This document shows positions 15,430 to 23,214 of a DNA stretch of 39,493 bases, in pieces. The stretch is taken from positions 1 to 39,493 of the forward strand of contig CAZGXM010000016.1 in assembly GCA_964529795.1 (NCBI GenBank), given 5' to 3'. The notes below the pieces were generated by a model, which saw only the letters and a program-made list of their open reading frames with translations, made no database searches and was not told where the DNA came from. The first letter of the stretch is position 1. Every line of letters begins with the position of its first letter. This DNA comes from CAZGXM01 sp964529795 (GTDB taxonomy: Bacteria; Bacillota; JADQBR01). Position numbers and translations under genes: made by a program.

Positions 15430-16214
15430 TGCTCATTCATCGTGTCCTTACGGCACTTGTAGGGATCCCTCTGGTTATTGGGGTGGTTTATTTCGGCGGG
15501 ATGGCATTTCTGATTGTTACTTTAGCGGTGACCATACTGGTTCAAAGTGAATGGTTAATGTTGGTTGAAAATATTTCCCGTCGCAGTTACCCTTTGCCGG
15601 GATACATAGTCATGTTAGGAATTCTCCTGGCAGCATATCTTGGTAATATAGCAGCAATATTTACTGTTGTCGTATTGTCCGTGATAGCTTTACTGCTGTT
15701 TGTAATTCGCTACTTTCCGGATCTGAATTGGACAGGGATATTACTCAGTTATACCGGTGCATTGTACATCGGGATTTCCATGGCAACCGTGTACTTGCTT
15801 CGCAAACAATGGGGGTTCTGGCCTGTTTTCAGTTTACTGGTGGTCATTTGGGTTACCGATAGCGGTGCCTACTTTATCGGTAAGAAATGGGGCAGGAAAA
15901 GGTTTGTACCGGGAATCAGTCCCCAAAAAACCTGGATGGGTGTTTTCGGTGGGCTGGCAACTGCTGCAATCGCCGGTCTAATCCTGAGTTCTTTTTGGAT
16001 TATTAAACCCCTGGATATGTTTTTTCTGAGCTTGCTGGTTTCTTTTGCAGGACAAATGGGTGATTTAGCAGAATCCGTGTTAAAGAGAAGCGCCGGGGTC
16101 AAGGATTCGGGGAAACTTTTACCTGGCCACGGCGGCATTTTCGACCGCATGGATAGTCTGTTGATGGCTGCTCCCATTGCATATATCTTCCTTTACTGGT
16201 TAATAATAGATTGA
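15429..16214 (+). CDS. cdsA: Phosphatidate cytidylyltransferase (CDP-diglyceride synthase)
   Basis: 261 aa, ATG 15429 overlapping the uppS stop (TAATG). Polytopic membrane enzyme, about seven or eight hydrophobic segments, making CDP-diacylglycerol from phosphatidate and CTP, the branch point for bacterial phospholipids. The C-terminal family signature is clear: SAGVKDSGKLLPGHGGIFDR, near residues 222-241, with the acidic residues that bind the metal. WVTDSGAYFIGKKWGRKR is the preceding conserved loop. The length is typical. It shares the uppS-cdsA adjacency seen across bacteria. Confidence 0.96.
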   Translation: MLIHRVLTALVGIPLVIGVVYFGGMAFLIVTLAVTILVQSEWLMLVENISRRSYPLPGYIVMLGILLAAYLGNIAAIFTVVVLSVIALLLFVIRYFPDLNWTGILLSYTGALYIGISMATVYLLRKQWGFWPVFSLLVVIWVTDSGAYFIGKKWGRKRFVPGISPQKTWMGVFGGLATAAIAGLILSSFWIIKPLDMFFLSLLVSFAGQMGDLAESVLKRSAGVKDSGKLLPGHGGIFDRMDSLLMAAPIAYIFLYWLIID

Positions 16215-16223
16215 GGTGGTACC

Positions 16224-17327
16224 ATGGGGAATTCACCCGGGGGACTGAAAATATGGCTTTATAGAATGGTCTTGACTACTTTGGTATTGCTGGCCTTGTT
16301 TTTGTTGTATTATTATATCGGTCCGGCACTGGTTGCGACAGTTAAATATCTGCTTCCCGTATTATTACCGTTTATCATTGCTTTTATTTTGGCGGCAATA
16401 ATTGACCCGGTGGTACGTTATTTACAAAAACGGGGCAAAATGAGCAGGCCGGTGGCAGTCATCAGTACCATGTTATTTATTCTCTTGCTTATTGCCACAA
16501 TTACCATTGGCATTATTTCCCGGTTAATAGTGGAATTAGAGCGGTTGTCGGGAGTCCTGCCTCAATATTCTGTTATTTTCAGCGCTGAAGTAAAACTTTT
16601 TCAACAAAAGCTGCAAAACTGGTATCTGGACATAGAACTACCTCAGCAGGTGGTGAGCAGGCTGCAGGGTGCAGTGAATAACTTGATAGAATTACTGTCC
16701 GCTGCGGTCAGCAGCACCATTAACATGTTGTTGACTCTGCTGGCGGGTTTACCCAGTGGTTTATTGATTACCATTATTGCTTTATTGGCTACTTATTTTT
16801 TCAGCCGTGATAAAGAGCTAATTATCAAGAGTTTGTTTAGAGTATTACCGGCACGATGGGAAAACAAATTCGCTTCAGTGGTCAATGAACTGGAAGGCGC
16901 CATTATCGGTTTTTTAAGAGCCCAGTTATTTTTAATTTTTATTACCGCAGGTCAGACCATTATTTTTTTAAATATAATTGGTATCGATTATGCTTTGACC
17001 ATGGCGATTGTGGTCGGACTGGTGGATATTTTGCCGGTGTTGGGTCCTGGTGCGGTTTTTATTCCCTGGGTGATTATTGAGTTTATTTTGGGTAAGAAAA
17101 AACTGGCTTTATACCTGTTGCTATTTTACGGCTCGGTAGTTGTGGTGCGGCAGTTGTTACAGCCTAAAGTAATTGGGGAACAAGTAGGAATTCATCCTTT
17201 AAGCGCCCTGGTCGCCATGTACGTGGGTTTGAAGGTAATGGGTGTACTGGGGCTTGTTATCGGCCCCATGCTGTTGGTCCTCTTGAAAGCGTTGAGCAGG
17301 GCTGGGGTGTTTTCACGATGGCTTTAA
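16224..17327 (+). CDS. ytvI: AI-2E/PerM-family membrane protein, probably sporulation protein YtvI
   Basis: 367 aa, ATG 16224 after TTGAGGTGGTACC. About seven to eight hydrophobic helices: a first at about 14-34, a pair through 42-60 and 77-100, then a long soluble loop (100-170), and C-terminal helices with the family blocks GLPSGLLITIIALLATYFFSRD and GLVDILPVLGPGAVFIPW. The family was named for the AI-2 exporter TqsA; other members are sodium/proton or unknown transporters. The YtvI branch is required for sporulation in B. subtilis, and placement in a spore former supports that branch, but I cannot separate it from other family members by eye. The last 10 bases overlap an ATG (17318) that opens toward the assembly gap. 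Confidence 0.8.
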   Translation: MGNSPGGLKIWLYRMVLTTLVLLALFLLYYYIGPALVATVKYLLPVLLPFIIAFILAAIIDPVVRYLQKRGKMSRPVAVISTMLFILLLIATITIGIISRLIVELERLSGVLPQYSVIFSAEVKLFQQKLQNWYLDIELPQQVVSRLQGAVNNLIELLSAAVSSTINMLLTLLAGLPSGLLITIIALLATYFFSRDKELIIKSLFRVLPARWENKFASVVNELEGAIIGFLRAQLFLIFITAGQTIIFLNIIGIDYALTMAIVVGLVDILPVLGPGAVFIPWVIIEFILGKKKLALYLLLFYGSVVVVRQLLQPKVIGEQVGIHPLSALVAMYVGLKVMGVLGLVIGPMLLVLLKALSRAGVFSRWL

Positions 17328-17333
17328 AAGAGA

Positions 17334-17433
17334 NNNNNNNNNNNNNNNNNNNNNNNNNNNNNNNNNNNNNNNNNNNNNNNNNNNNNNNNNNNNNNNNNNN
17401 NNNNNNNNNNNNNNNNNNNNNNNNNNNNNNNNN
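17334..17433. other. Assembly gap, 100 N
   Basis: Exactly 100 unknown bases, the usual placeholder for a scaffold gap of unknown size. Left flank ends CTTTAAAAGAGA, right flank begins AGAGTTACATCT. An ATG at 17318 reads ATG-GCT-TTA-AAA-GAG into the gap, so a small gene could be hidden; equally the true gap may be a few bases. The dxr ribosome site is not visible in the 12 bases after the gap. Confidence 0.99.
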
Positions 17434-17445
17434 AGAGTTACATCT

Positions 17446-18600
17446 ATGAAAAAAGTCTCTATTTTGGGTTCCAGCGGTTCCATTGGACGGCAGACCCTGG
17501 AGGTTGCCGCCAAGTATACCCACCTGGAAATAATTGCACTGGCGGTTAATCGAAACATTGAACTTTTGGAACAACAGGTGCGCCTCTTTAAACCGAAATA
17601 TGCCGTAGTATATGATACCCGGGCTGCCTGGAAATTTAAACAAAAGATATCTGATTTGGATATCAATGTTTTCACCGGCATGACCGGTTTGGAAGAAGTC
17701 GCTTCGTTGCCGGAAATTGACGTAGTCGTTACGGCGGTAAGCGGCGCAGTGGGGCTGCGGCCCACTGTAGCGGCGCTAAAACATGGGAAAACTATTGCGC
17801 TGGCAAATAAGGAAACCCTGGTAACGGCGGGAAACATTATTATGGACCTGGCCCGTGAATACGACGCCATGATTATTCCCGTGGACAGTGAACACTCGGC
17901 AATTTTTCAGTGTTTGCGGGAGGAAAAAGGCGACTTGGATAAAATTATACTGACAGCGTCCGGCGGCCCCTTCCGTGGCTGGACCGGAGAACGGTTAAAA
18001 CAGGTAACCCCTGAACAAGCATTAAAGCATCCAAACTGGGAGATGGGCCAAAAGATCAGCATCGATTCAGCTACTTTAATGAACAAGGGTTTGGAAGTGA
18101 TTGAAGCACACTGGTTATTTGATGTGCCCTATGAAAAAATACAGGTGGTGATTCACCCCCAAAGTATTATCCACTCTGCGGTCAGTTTTATTGACGGTTC
18201 TATGCTAGCCCATCTGGGAGTGACGGACATGCGTATCCCCATTCAATATGCATTCAGCTACCCGCAGCGCTGGGAGGGGATGTCGAAACCACTGGACCTG
18301 ACAACATTGGGGCAACTTACTTTTGAAAAGCCTGACGTTGATAGTTTCCCGGCGTTAAAACTGGCTTTTACCGCTGGTAAAACCGGTGGAACCATGCCTG
18401 TTGTTTTAAATGCCGCCAATGAAGTGGCTGTGGAAGCGTTTCTAAAAGGTTTGATCGGGTTTTTAGATATTGCTTGCCTGGTAGAACAGGCGCTGGAAGA
18501 CCACAGCGTCAATAGAAAGCCGAGTTTGGAGGAAATTTTAGCAGTAGATGTGGAAACCCGGGAACACGTGCGGCAGTTGATAGTGGGAAAGGGACGGTGA
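17446..18600 (+). CDS. dxr: 1-deoxy-D-xylulose 5-phosphate reductoisomerase
   Basis: 384 aa from ATG 17446 (MKKVSILGSSGSIGRQTLEV). The family-typical start supports this ATG, although the ribosome site falls in the gap. It catalyses the NADPH-dependent second step of the MEP isoprenoid pathway, the target of fosmidomycin. NADPH loop GSSGSIG (8-14); LANKETLVTAG; metal and substrate residues in PVDSEHSAIFQ, TASGGPFRG and MNKGLEVIEAHWLF; the flexible loop HPQSIIHSAV; C-terminal helical domain from about 300. With ispG downstream and uppS upstream the locus links MEP-pathway flux to the undecaprenyl carrier. Confidence 0.97.
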   Translation: MKKVSILGSSGSIGRQTLEVAAKYTHLEIIALAVNRNIELLEQQVRLFKPKYAVVYDTRAAWKFKQKISDLDINVFTGMTGLEEVASLPEIDVVVTAVSGAVGLRPTVAALKHGKTIALANKETLVTAGNIIMDLAREYDAMIIPVDSEHSAIFQCLREEKGDLDKIILTASGGPFRGWTGERLKQVTPEQALKHPNWEMGQKISIDSATLMNKGLEVIEAHWLFDVPYEKIQVVIHPQSIIHSAVSFIDGSMLAHLGVTDMRIPIQYAFSYPQRWEGMSKPLDLTTLGQLTFEKPDVDSFPALKLAFTAGKTGGTMPVVLNAANEVAVEAFLKGLIGFLDIACLVEQALEDHSVNRKPSLEEILAVDVETREHVRQLIVGKGR

Positions 18601-18604
18601 TTTC

Positions 18605-19618
18605 ATGACACTGCTGGCTACTATTATAATTTTTGGCCTGTTGATTTTTGTTCATGAGTTTGGCCATTTCATTATGGCAAAACAAGCGGGTATCTATGTG
18701 GAAGAATTCAGCCTTGGCATGGGGCCCAAGGTTTTTGGCGGAAAGAGGGGCGAGACCCTTTATTCCTTAAGGGCCTTTCCCATCGGCGGTTTTGTACGTA
18801 TGGCCGGTATGGAACCTGACCAGGAAGTGCCGGAAGGCAAAGGTTTTAATGAAAAGAGCGTGCTGGCGCGGATGAGTGTTATTTTTGCCGGGCCGCTGAT
18901 GAACTTTCTGCTGGCAGTAGTTTTATTTGTCGTTGTTTTCATGATAATCGGCATTCCCTCCAGTGAGAACGTAGTTGGCAATGTGGTGCCCAACCGTCCG
19001 GCAGCGAAGGCAGGGCTTATGGCCGGCGACAGGATAACGGCGGTAAACGGCCAAGAAGTAAACGCATGGATGGACTTGGTACGGATAATCCACGGTAAAG
19101 CAGGCGAAAAGATAACCTTAACCGTTTTACGTAACGGTAAGGAACTCAAGTTTACGGTTGTGCCCCAATTGGACCCCAAGTACGAGGTGGGGCTGATCGG
19201 TATAGAACAGACCTGGCGGCGCTATGGCCTGTTTCAGGCAGTTTGGCTGGGTTTGCAGCAGAGTTACGAGGCGACAAAGTTCATACTGGTCGGCTTTATC
19301 AAGACTTTTAGCGGGCAGACAGAGGTGGAAATTTCCGGCCCGGTAGGTATTTTCGGCATGGTCGGGCAGGCAATTAAATTTGGTTTGGGTACAGTCCTGA
19401 GTTTTACTGCGGTGCTGAGTTTGAATCTTGGTTTGATTAATCTTTTTCCCATTCCTGCCCTGGACGGCAGCAGACTGGTTTTTCTTGGGTTTGAAGGGCT
19501 GCGGGGCAGGCCGCTGGACCCTAATAAGGAAAACATGATTCACTTGATTGGTTTTGCATTGCTGATGATGTTAATAATAGTTATTACTTATAATGATATT
19601 GTCAGGCTGTTAGGATAA
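18605..19618 (+). CDS. rseP: RIP metalloprotease RseP/RasP (site-2 protease)
   Basis: 337 aa, ATG 18605, five bases after dxr. Intramembrane zinc protease that cleaves anti-sigma factors and leftover signal peptides. The first membrane helix carries HEFGH (His17-Glu18-His21). The second zinc element NLFPIPALDG, near residue 280, supplies the aspartate. A PDZ domain spans about 115-190 (AAKAGLMAGDRITAVNGQEV). Three to four further hydrophobic helices lie at about 95-115, 275-300 and 315-335. The length is closer to the short RasP/S2P forms with one PDZ than to E. coli RseP with two. The dxr-rseP-ispG-proS order is common in clostridia. Confidence 0.96.
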   Translation: MTLLATIIIFGLLIFVHEFGHFIMAKQAGIYVEEFSLGMGPKVFGGKRGETLYSLRAFPIGGFVRMAGMEPDQEVPEGKGFNEKSVLARMSVIFAGPLMNFLLAVVLFVVVFMIIGIPSSENVVGNVVPNRPAAKAGLMAGDRITAVNGQEVNAWMDLVRIIHGKAGEKITLTVLRNGKELKFTVVPQLDPKYEVGLIGIEQTWRRYGLFQAVWLGLQQSYEATKFILVGFIKTFSGQTEVEISGPVGIFGMVGQAIKFGLGTVLSFTAVLSLNLGLINLFPIPALDGSRLVFLGFEGLRGRPLDPNKENMIHLIGFALLMMLIIVITYNDIVRLLG

Positions 19619-19633
19619 ACAGGGGGAGTTATC

Positions 19634-20701
19634 TTGTTTCTGCGCAGGAAAACACGGATAATACATGTGGGTAACGTCGCAATTGGTGGAGAACATCCTA
19701 TTTCTGTTCAATCTATGACCAATACCGATACCCGGGACAGCAAGGCTACTTCAGACCAAATCAGGAGGTTGGCTGCAGCGGGCTGCCAGATTGTGCGTGT
19801 GGCGGTACCGGACGAGGAGGCGGCCGCTGCCCTGGCAGAGATTAATAAGGACGTCGATATACCGGTGATAGCTGATATTCACTTTAATTACCGCTTGGCT
19901 ATTAAAGCTGTTGAACAGGGCGTGGACGGTTTGCGCCTTAATCCGGGTAACATCGGCAGTGCAGCACGGGTGCGGCAGGTGGCGGAGCGGGCCAAGGCCG
20001 CGGGTGTTCCCATCCGCATCGGTGTAAACGCCGGATCACTGCAAAAAGACCTGCTGGAACGGTACGGCGGTGTTACTGCCCGGGCTATGGCAGAAAGTGC
20101 CCTGGGGCATATTTCTTTACTGGAAAAAGAAAAATTTTATGATATTAAGGTATCGTTAAAGGCTTCCCACGTGCCGCTGATGGTGGAGGCGTACCAACTG
20201 CTGGCCCGAGAGGTGGATTATCCATTTCATATCGGCGTGACCGAGGCGGGCCTTCCCGGTCGGGGGGCGATAAAATCCGCAGTGGGCATTGGCATCTTGC
20301 TTTCCCGGGGGCTGGGAGATACATTGCGAGTTTCGCTGACCGGTGATCCGGTGGAAGAAGTTAAGGTGGCTTACGACATATTACGGGCCATGGGTTTGGC
20401 AAAGCACGGGGTTGAATTGATATCCTGTCCCACCTGCGGCCGCTGCCAGCTGGACCTGGCTGCAATTGCCCGCCAGGTGGAAGAAAAAATTACTGATATC
20501 AAACACCCGCTTACCGTGGCTATAATGGGATGTGCGGTTAACGGTCCCGGGGAAGCGCGGCAGGCTGACGTGGGTATTGCCGGCGGCAGGGAAACAGGTT
20601 TGATTTTTCGCCGGGGTCAAGTAATAAAAAAAGTGCCTCAGGAGGAATTGGTTTCCCAGTTGGTGAAAGAAATAAATAGCATAATCAATAAGGAGGGCTA
20701 A
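19634..20701 (+). CDS. ispG: 4-hydroxy-3-methylbut-2-en-1-yl diphosphate synthase (IspG/GcpE)
   Basis: 355 aa, TTG 19634 after AGGGGGAGTTATC, giving MFLRRKTRIIHVGNVAIGGEHPISVQSMTNTDT. Iron-sulfur enzyme converting MEcPP to HMBPP in the MEP pathway, using reduced ferredoxin or flavodoxin; a ferredoxin gene lies upstream in this window. The TIM-barrel half has GLRLNPGNIG. The C-terminal half binds one [4Fe-4S] cluster through Cys265 and Cys268 (CPTCGRC), Cys300 and Glu307 (CAVNGPGE), matching the E. coli C270/C273/C305/E312 spacing. The TTG start may lower expression. Confidence 0.97.
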   Translation: MFLRRKTRIIHVGNVAIGGEHPISVQSMTNTDTRDSKATSDQIRRLAAAGCQIVRVAVPDEEAAAALAEINKDVDIPVIADIHFNYRLAIKAVEQGVDGLRLNPGNIGSAARVRQVAERAKAAGVPIRIGVNAGSLQKDLLERYGGVTARAMAESALGHISLLEKEKFYDIKVSLKASHVPLMVEAYQLLAREVDYPFHIGVTEAGLPGRGAIKSAVGIGILLSRGLGDTLRVSLTGDPVEEVKVAYDILRAMGLAKHGVELISCPTCGRCQLDLAAIARQVEEKITDIKHPLTVAIMGCAVNGPGEARQADVGIAGGRETGLIFRRGQVIKKVPQEELVSQLVKEINSIINKEG

Positions 20702-20702
20702 A

Positions 20703-22430
20703 ATGAGAGCAAGTCAGATGTTAATACCCACGCTGAGGGAAAATCCTGCGGAAGCAGATGTTGTCAGTCACCAACTGATGGTTCGTGCCGGGCTAATTCG
20801 CAAGGCAGCTTCCGGTATTTATACATATTTGCCACTGGGGATGCGTATACTGGAAAAAATCAAGACCATTGTTAAAGAGGAAATGGACCGGTTCGGCGGC
20901 CAGGAAGTAATGCTGCCCATTGTACAACCTGCTGAACTTTGGCAGGAAAGCGGTCGTTGGGATGTTTACGGAGAAGAGATGTTTCGCCTGAAAGACAGGC
21001 ATGCCCGGGAATTTTGCCTGGGCCCCACCCACGAGGAAATCATTACCGATTTGGTGCGGAATGAAGTAAATTCTTATAAACAGTTACCTTTACTCCTCTA
21101 TCAAATTCAGAACAAGTACCGGGATGAAAAACGGCCGCGGTTTGGTTTGATGCGCGGCCGGGAATTTGTCATGAAAGACCTTTATTCATTTGACCGGGAT
21201 CAGGAAGGCTTAGAAAAAAGCTATGAAAAAATGTACAAAGCGTATACCAATGTCTTTAAACGTTGCGGGCTTGAGTTTCGGGTAGTGGAAGCGGATTCCG
21301 GTGCCATTGGCGGCAGTACTACTCATGAATTCATGGTGCTGGCGGATTCCGGTGAAGCTCAGGTGGTATATTGTGATAAGTGCGATTACGCCGCCAACTT
21401 GGAAAAAGCCGAGGCAATTCCTGAAAAACCGGGCAACGAACCGGTAAGAGATAAAGAACTGGTACATACTCCCAATGCCCGTACCATTGAAGAAGTAGCC
21501 GCACTTTTGGGTTTGCAGAAAAAACAGTTAATCAAAACCTTGTTTTATAAAGCGGACGGTGAAATTATTGTGGTATTGTTGAGAGGTGACCGGGAGGTTA
21601 ACGCAGTTAAGTTGCAAAACCACCTGGGTTGTTTGCATTTGGAAATGGCGGGGCCGGAAGAAATAGAAAAGGTTGCCCGGGCTCCGGTGGGCTTTGTGGG
21701 ACCAATGGCACTTGATGTAAAAATTTTGGCTGATAAAGAAGTGGAATTGATGTCCAACGTTGTGATAGGGGCAAATAAAAACGATTACCATTACATCGGT
21801 GTCAACCCCGTCAGAGATTTCAGTATTGACCAGGTAGCGGACTTACGATTGGTGGAAGCAGGCGAGCCTTGCCCCAAGTGCGGCGGTAAACTGGAGACTG
21901 CCAGGGGAATTGAAGTGGGTCAAATTTTTCAACTGGGTATTAAATACAGTGAGGCATTAAATGCAAGGTATACTGACGAAAACGGTAAGGAACAGTTCTT
22001 TGTCATGGGTTGTTACGGTATTGGCGTTACTCGCACCATGGCTGCGGCCATTGAACAAAATTATGATGAAAACGGTATTATTTGGCCCATTACCATAGCC
22101 CCGGCCCAAGTTGTAATAATACCGGTATCCACCAAAGATGAGACACAGTTGCGGGAAGCGGAAGTACTTTATCACCGCTGTCTGGCTGCCGGCATAGAAA
22201 CTATTCTCGATGACAGGGATGAACGGGCGGGAGTTAAATTCAAAGACGCTGACCTCGTTGGTTATCCTGTCCGTGTGACAGTAGGGAGGCGAACAATTCA
22301 AGAAAATTCGGTGGATATCAAGTTAAGACATTCCGGGGAAGAACAAGCTGTTAACAAAGAAGATGCCGTAGAAAGAATTAAGCAGTTGGTAAACAGCTTT
22401 TTTAGTCAGCACCAACCCCGGTATACGTAG
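20703..22430 (+). CDS. proS: Prolyl-tRNA synthetase, bacterial type with editing domain
   Basis: 575 aa, ATG 20703, with AAGGAGG inside the last ispG codons. Class II synthetase. The N-terminal catalytic half has GIYTYLPLGMRILEKI, the motif 2 region NKYRDEKRPRFGLMRGREFVMKDLYSFD and a THE motif in LGPTHEEIITDL. An INS/YbaK-type editing domain (about 225-390) contains the Lys-rich KTLFYKADGEIIVVLLRGDREVN block and clears mischarged Ala-tRNAPro. The catalytic fold resumes with EVGQIFQLGIKYSEALNA and CYGIGVTRTMAA, followed by the anticodon-binding domain (about 470-575). Length and domain order are those of the bacterial ProS used by B. subtilis. Confidence 0.97.
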   Translation: MRASQMLIPTLRENPAEADVVSHQLMVRAGLIRKAASGIYTYLPLGMRILEKIKTIVKEEMDRFGGQEVMLPIVQPAELWQESGRWDVYGEEMFRLKDRHAREFCLGPTHEEIITDLVRNEVNSYKQLPLLLYQIQNKYRDEKRPRFGLMRGREFVMKDLYSFDRDQEGLEKSYEKMYKAYTNVFKRCGLEFRVVEADSGAIGGSTTHEFMVLADSGEAQVVYCDKCDYAANLEKAEAIPEKPGNEPVRDKELVHTPNARTIEEVAALLGLQKKQLIKTLFYKADGEIIVVLLRGDREVNAVKLQNHLGCLHLEMAGPEEIEKVARAPVGFVGPMALDVKILADKEVELMSNVVIGANKNDYHYIGVNPVRDFSIDQVADLRLVEAGEPCPKCGGKLETARGIEVGQIFQLGIKYSEALNARYTDENGKEQFFVMGCYGIGVTRTMAAAIEQNYDENGIIWPITIAPAQVVIIPVSTKDETQLREAEVLYHRCLAAGIETILDDRDERAGVKFKDADLVGYPVRVTVGRRTIQENSVDIKLRHSGEEQAVNKEDAVERIKQLVNSFFSQHQPRYT

Positions 22431-22494
22431 CAATTGCAGGAACCGGGATGCAACTGCATGGAATTAAAAGGGTATCTCTGTAAGGGGTGAAAAT

Positions 22495-23127
22495 ATGCAG
22501 GTCTCTGCGGTTATTCCTGGTTATAATGAAGAAAAGACAATTAGTGACGTGGTGAAAGTCGTAACCCAAGTCCCGTTGGTCAATGAAGTTATAGTTGTGG
22601 ATGACGGCTCCGAAGATAATACTGCCACGGTAGCTTGTGATGCTGGTGCCAAAGTAATAACACTGCCCGAAAATCATGGTAAGGGTGGCGCCATGATGTT
22701 TGGCGTGAGAAATGCCGCAGGTGATATTATTCTCTTTTTGGATGCCGACCTGATTGGGTTAACTGAAAAGCATGTGGTGGATTTGCTTTTACCTGTCTAC
22801 CGCGGTGGTATTGATATGACATTGGGTGTTTTCGGCCACGGGCGGTTGGCTACTGACTTGGCCCAGTATTTTGCCCCTTTTCTATCAGGACAAAGGGCAG
22901 TTAGACGCCAGGTTTTAGAACAAATAAGCGATCTGGAAGTGACAAGGTTCGGCGTTGAAATTGCGCTCACCCGGTATGCTTTGGAAAATGACCTTAAAGT
23001 TCAGGAGGTTGAACTGCAAGATCTAACCCATGTAATGAAAGAAGAAAAATTGGGGATGGTAAAAGGTTTTTTAGCCAGATTAAAAATGTACTGGGAAATA
23101 GCACAGCATGTAAAAAGGGGTTCCTGA
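22495..23127 (+). CDS. Family 2 glycosyltransferase, soluble
   Basis: 210 aa, ATG 22495 after AAGGGGTGAAAAT. A GT-A fold: VSAVIPGYNEEKTI at the start, VIVVDDGSEDNT for nucleotide binding, NHGKGGAMMFGVRNA, and the metal-binding DxD as FLDADLIG (about 82-85). A conserved-looking acceptor loop FLSGQRAVRRQVL follows, then a helical C-terminus. No membrane segment or signal peptide, so it acts in the cytoplasm or at the membrane surface. Similar small GT2 proteins include dolichyl-phosphate-mannose-synthase-like and glucosyl-3-phosphoglycerate-synthase-like enzymes; the donor and acceptor cannot be told. B. subtilis has no such gene between proS and polC. Confidence 0.85.
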   Translation: MQVSAVIPGYNEEKTISDVVKVVTQVPLVNEVIVVDDGSEDNTATVACDAGAKVITLPENHGKGGAMMFGVRNAAGDIILFLDADLIGLTEKHVVDLLLPVYRGGIDMTLGVFGHGRLATDLAQYFAPFLSGQRAVRRQVLEQISDLEVTRFGVEIALTRYALENDLKVQEVELQDLTHVMKEEKLGMVKGFLARLKMYWEIAQHVKRGS

Positions 23128-23214
23128 AACAGACCATCCGGGTGTAGACTTTTACCCTGAAGGGCATGAGAGAGGACGCCACATATCCGGTAATGCTTAA
23201 AAGGGGGAAACTGC

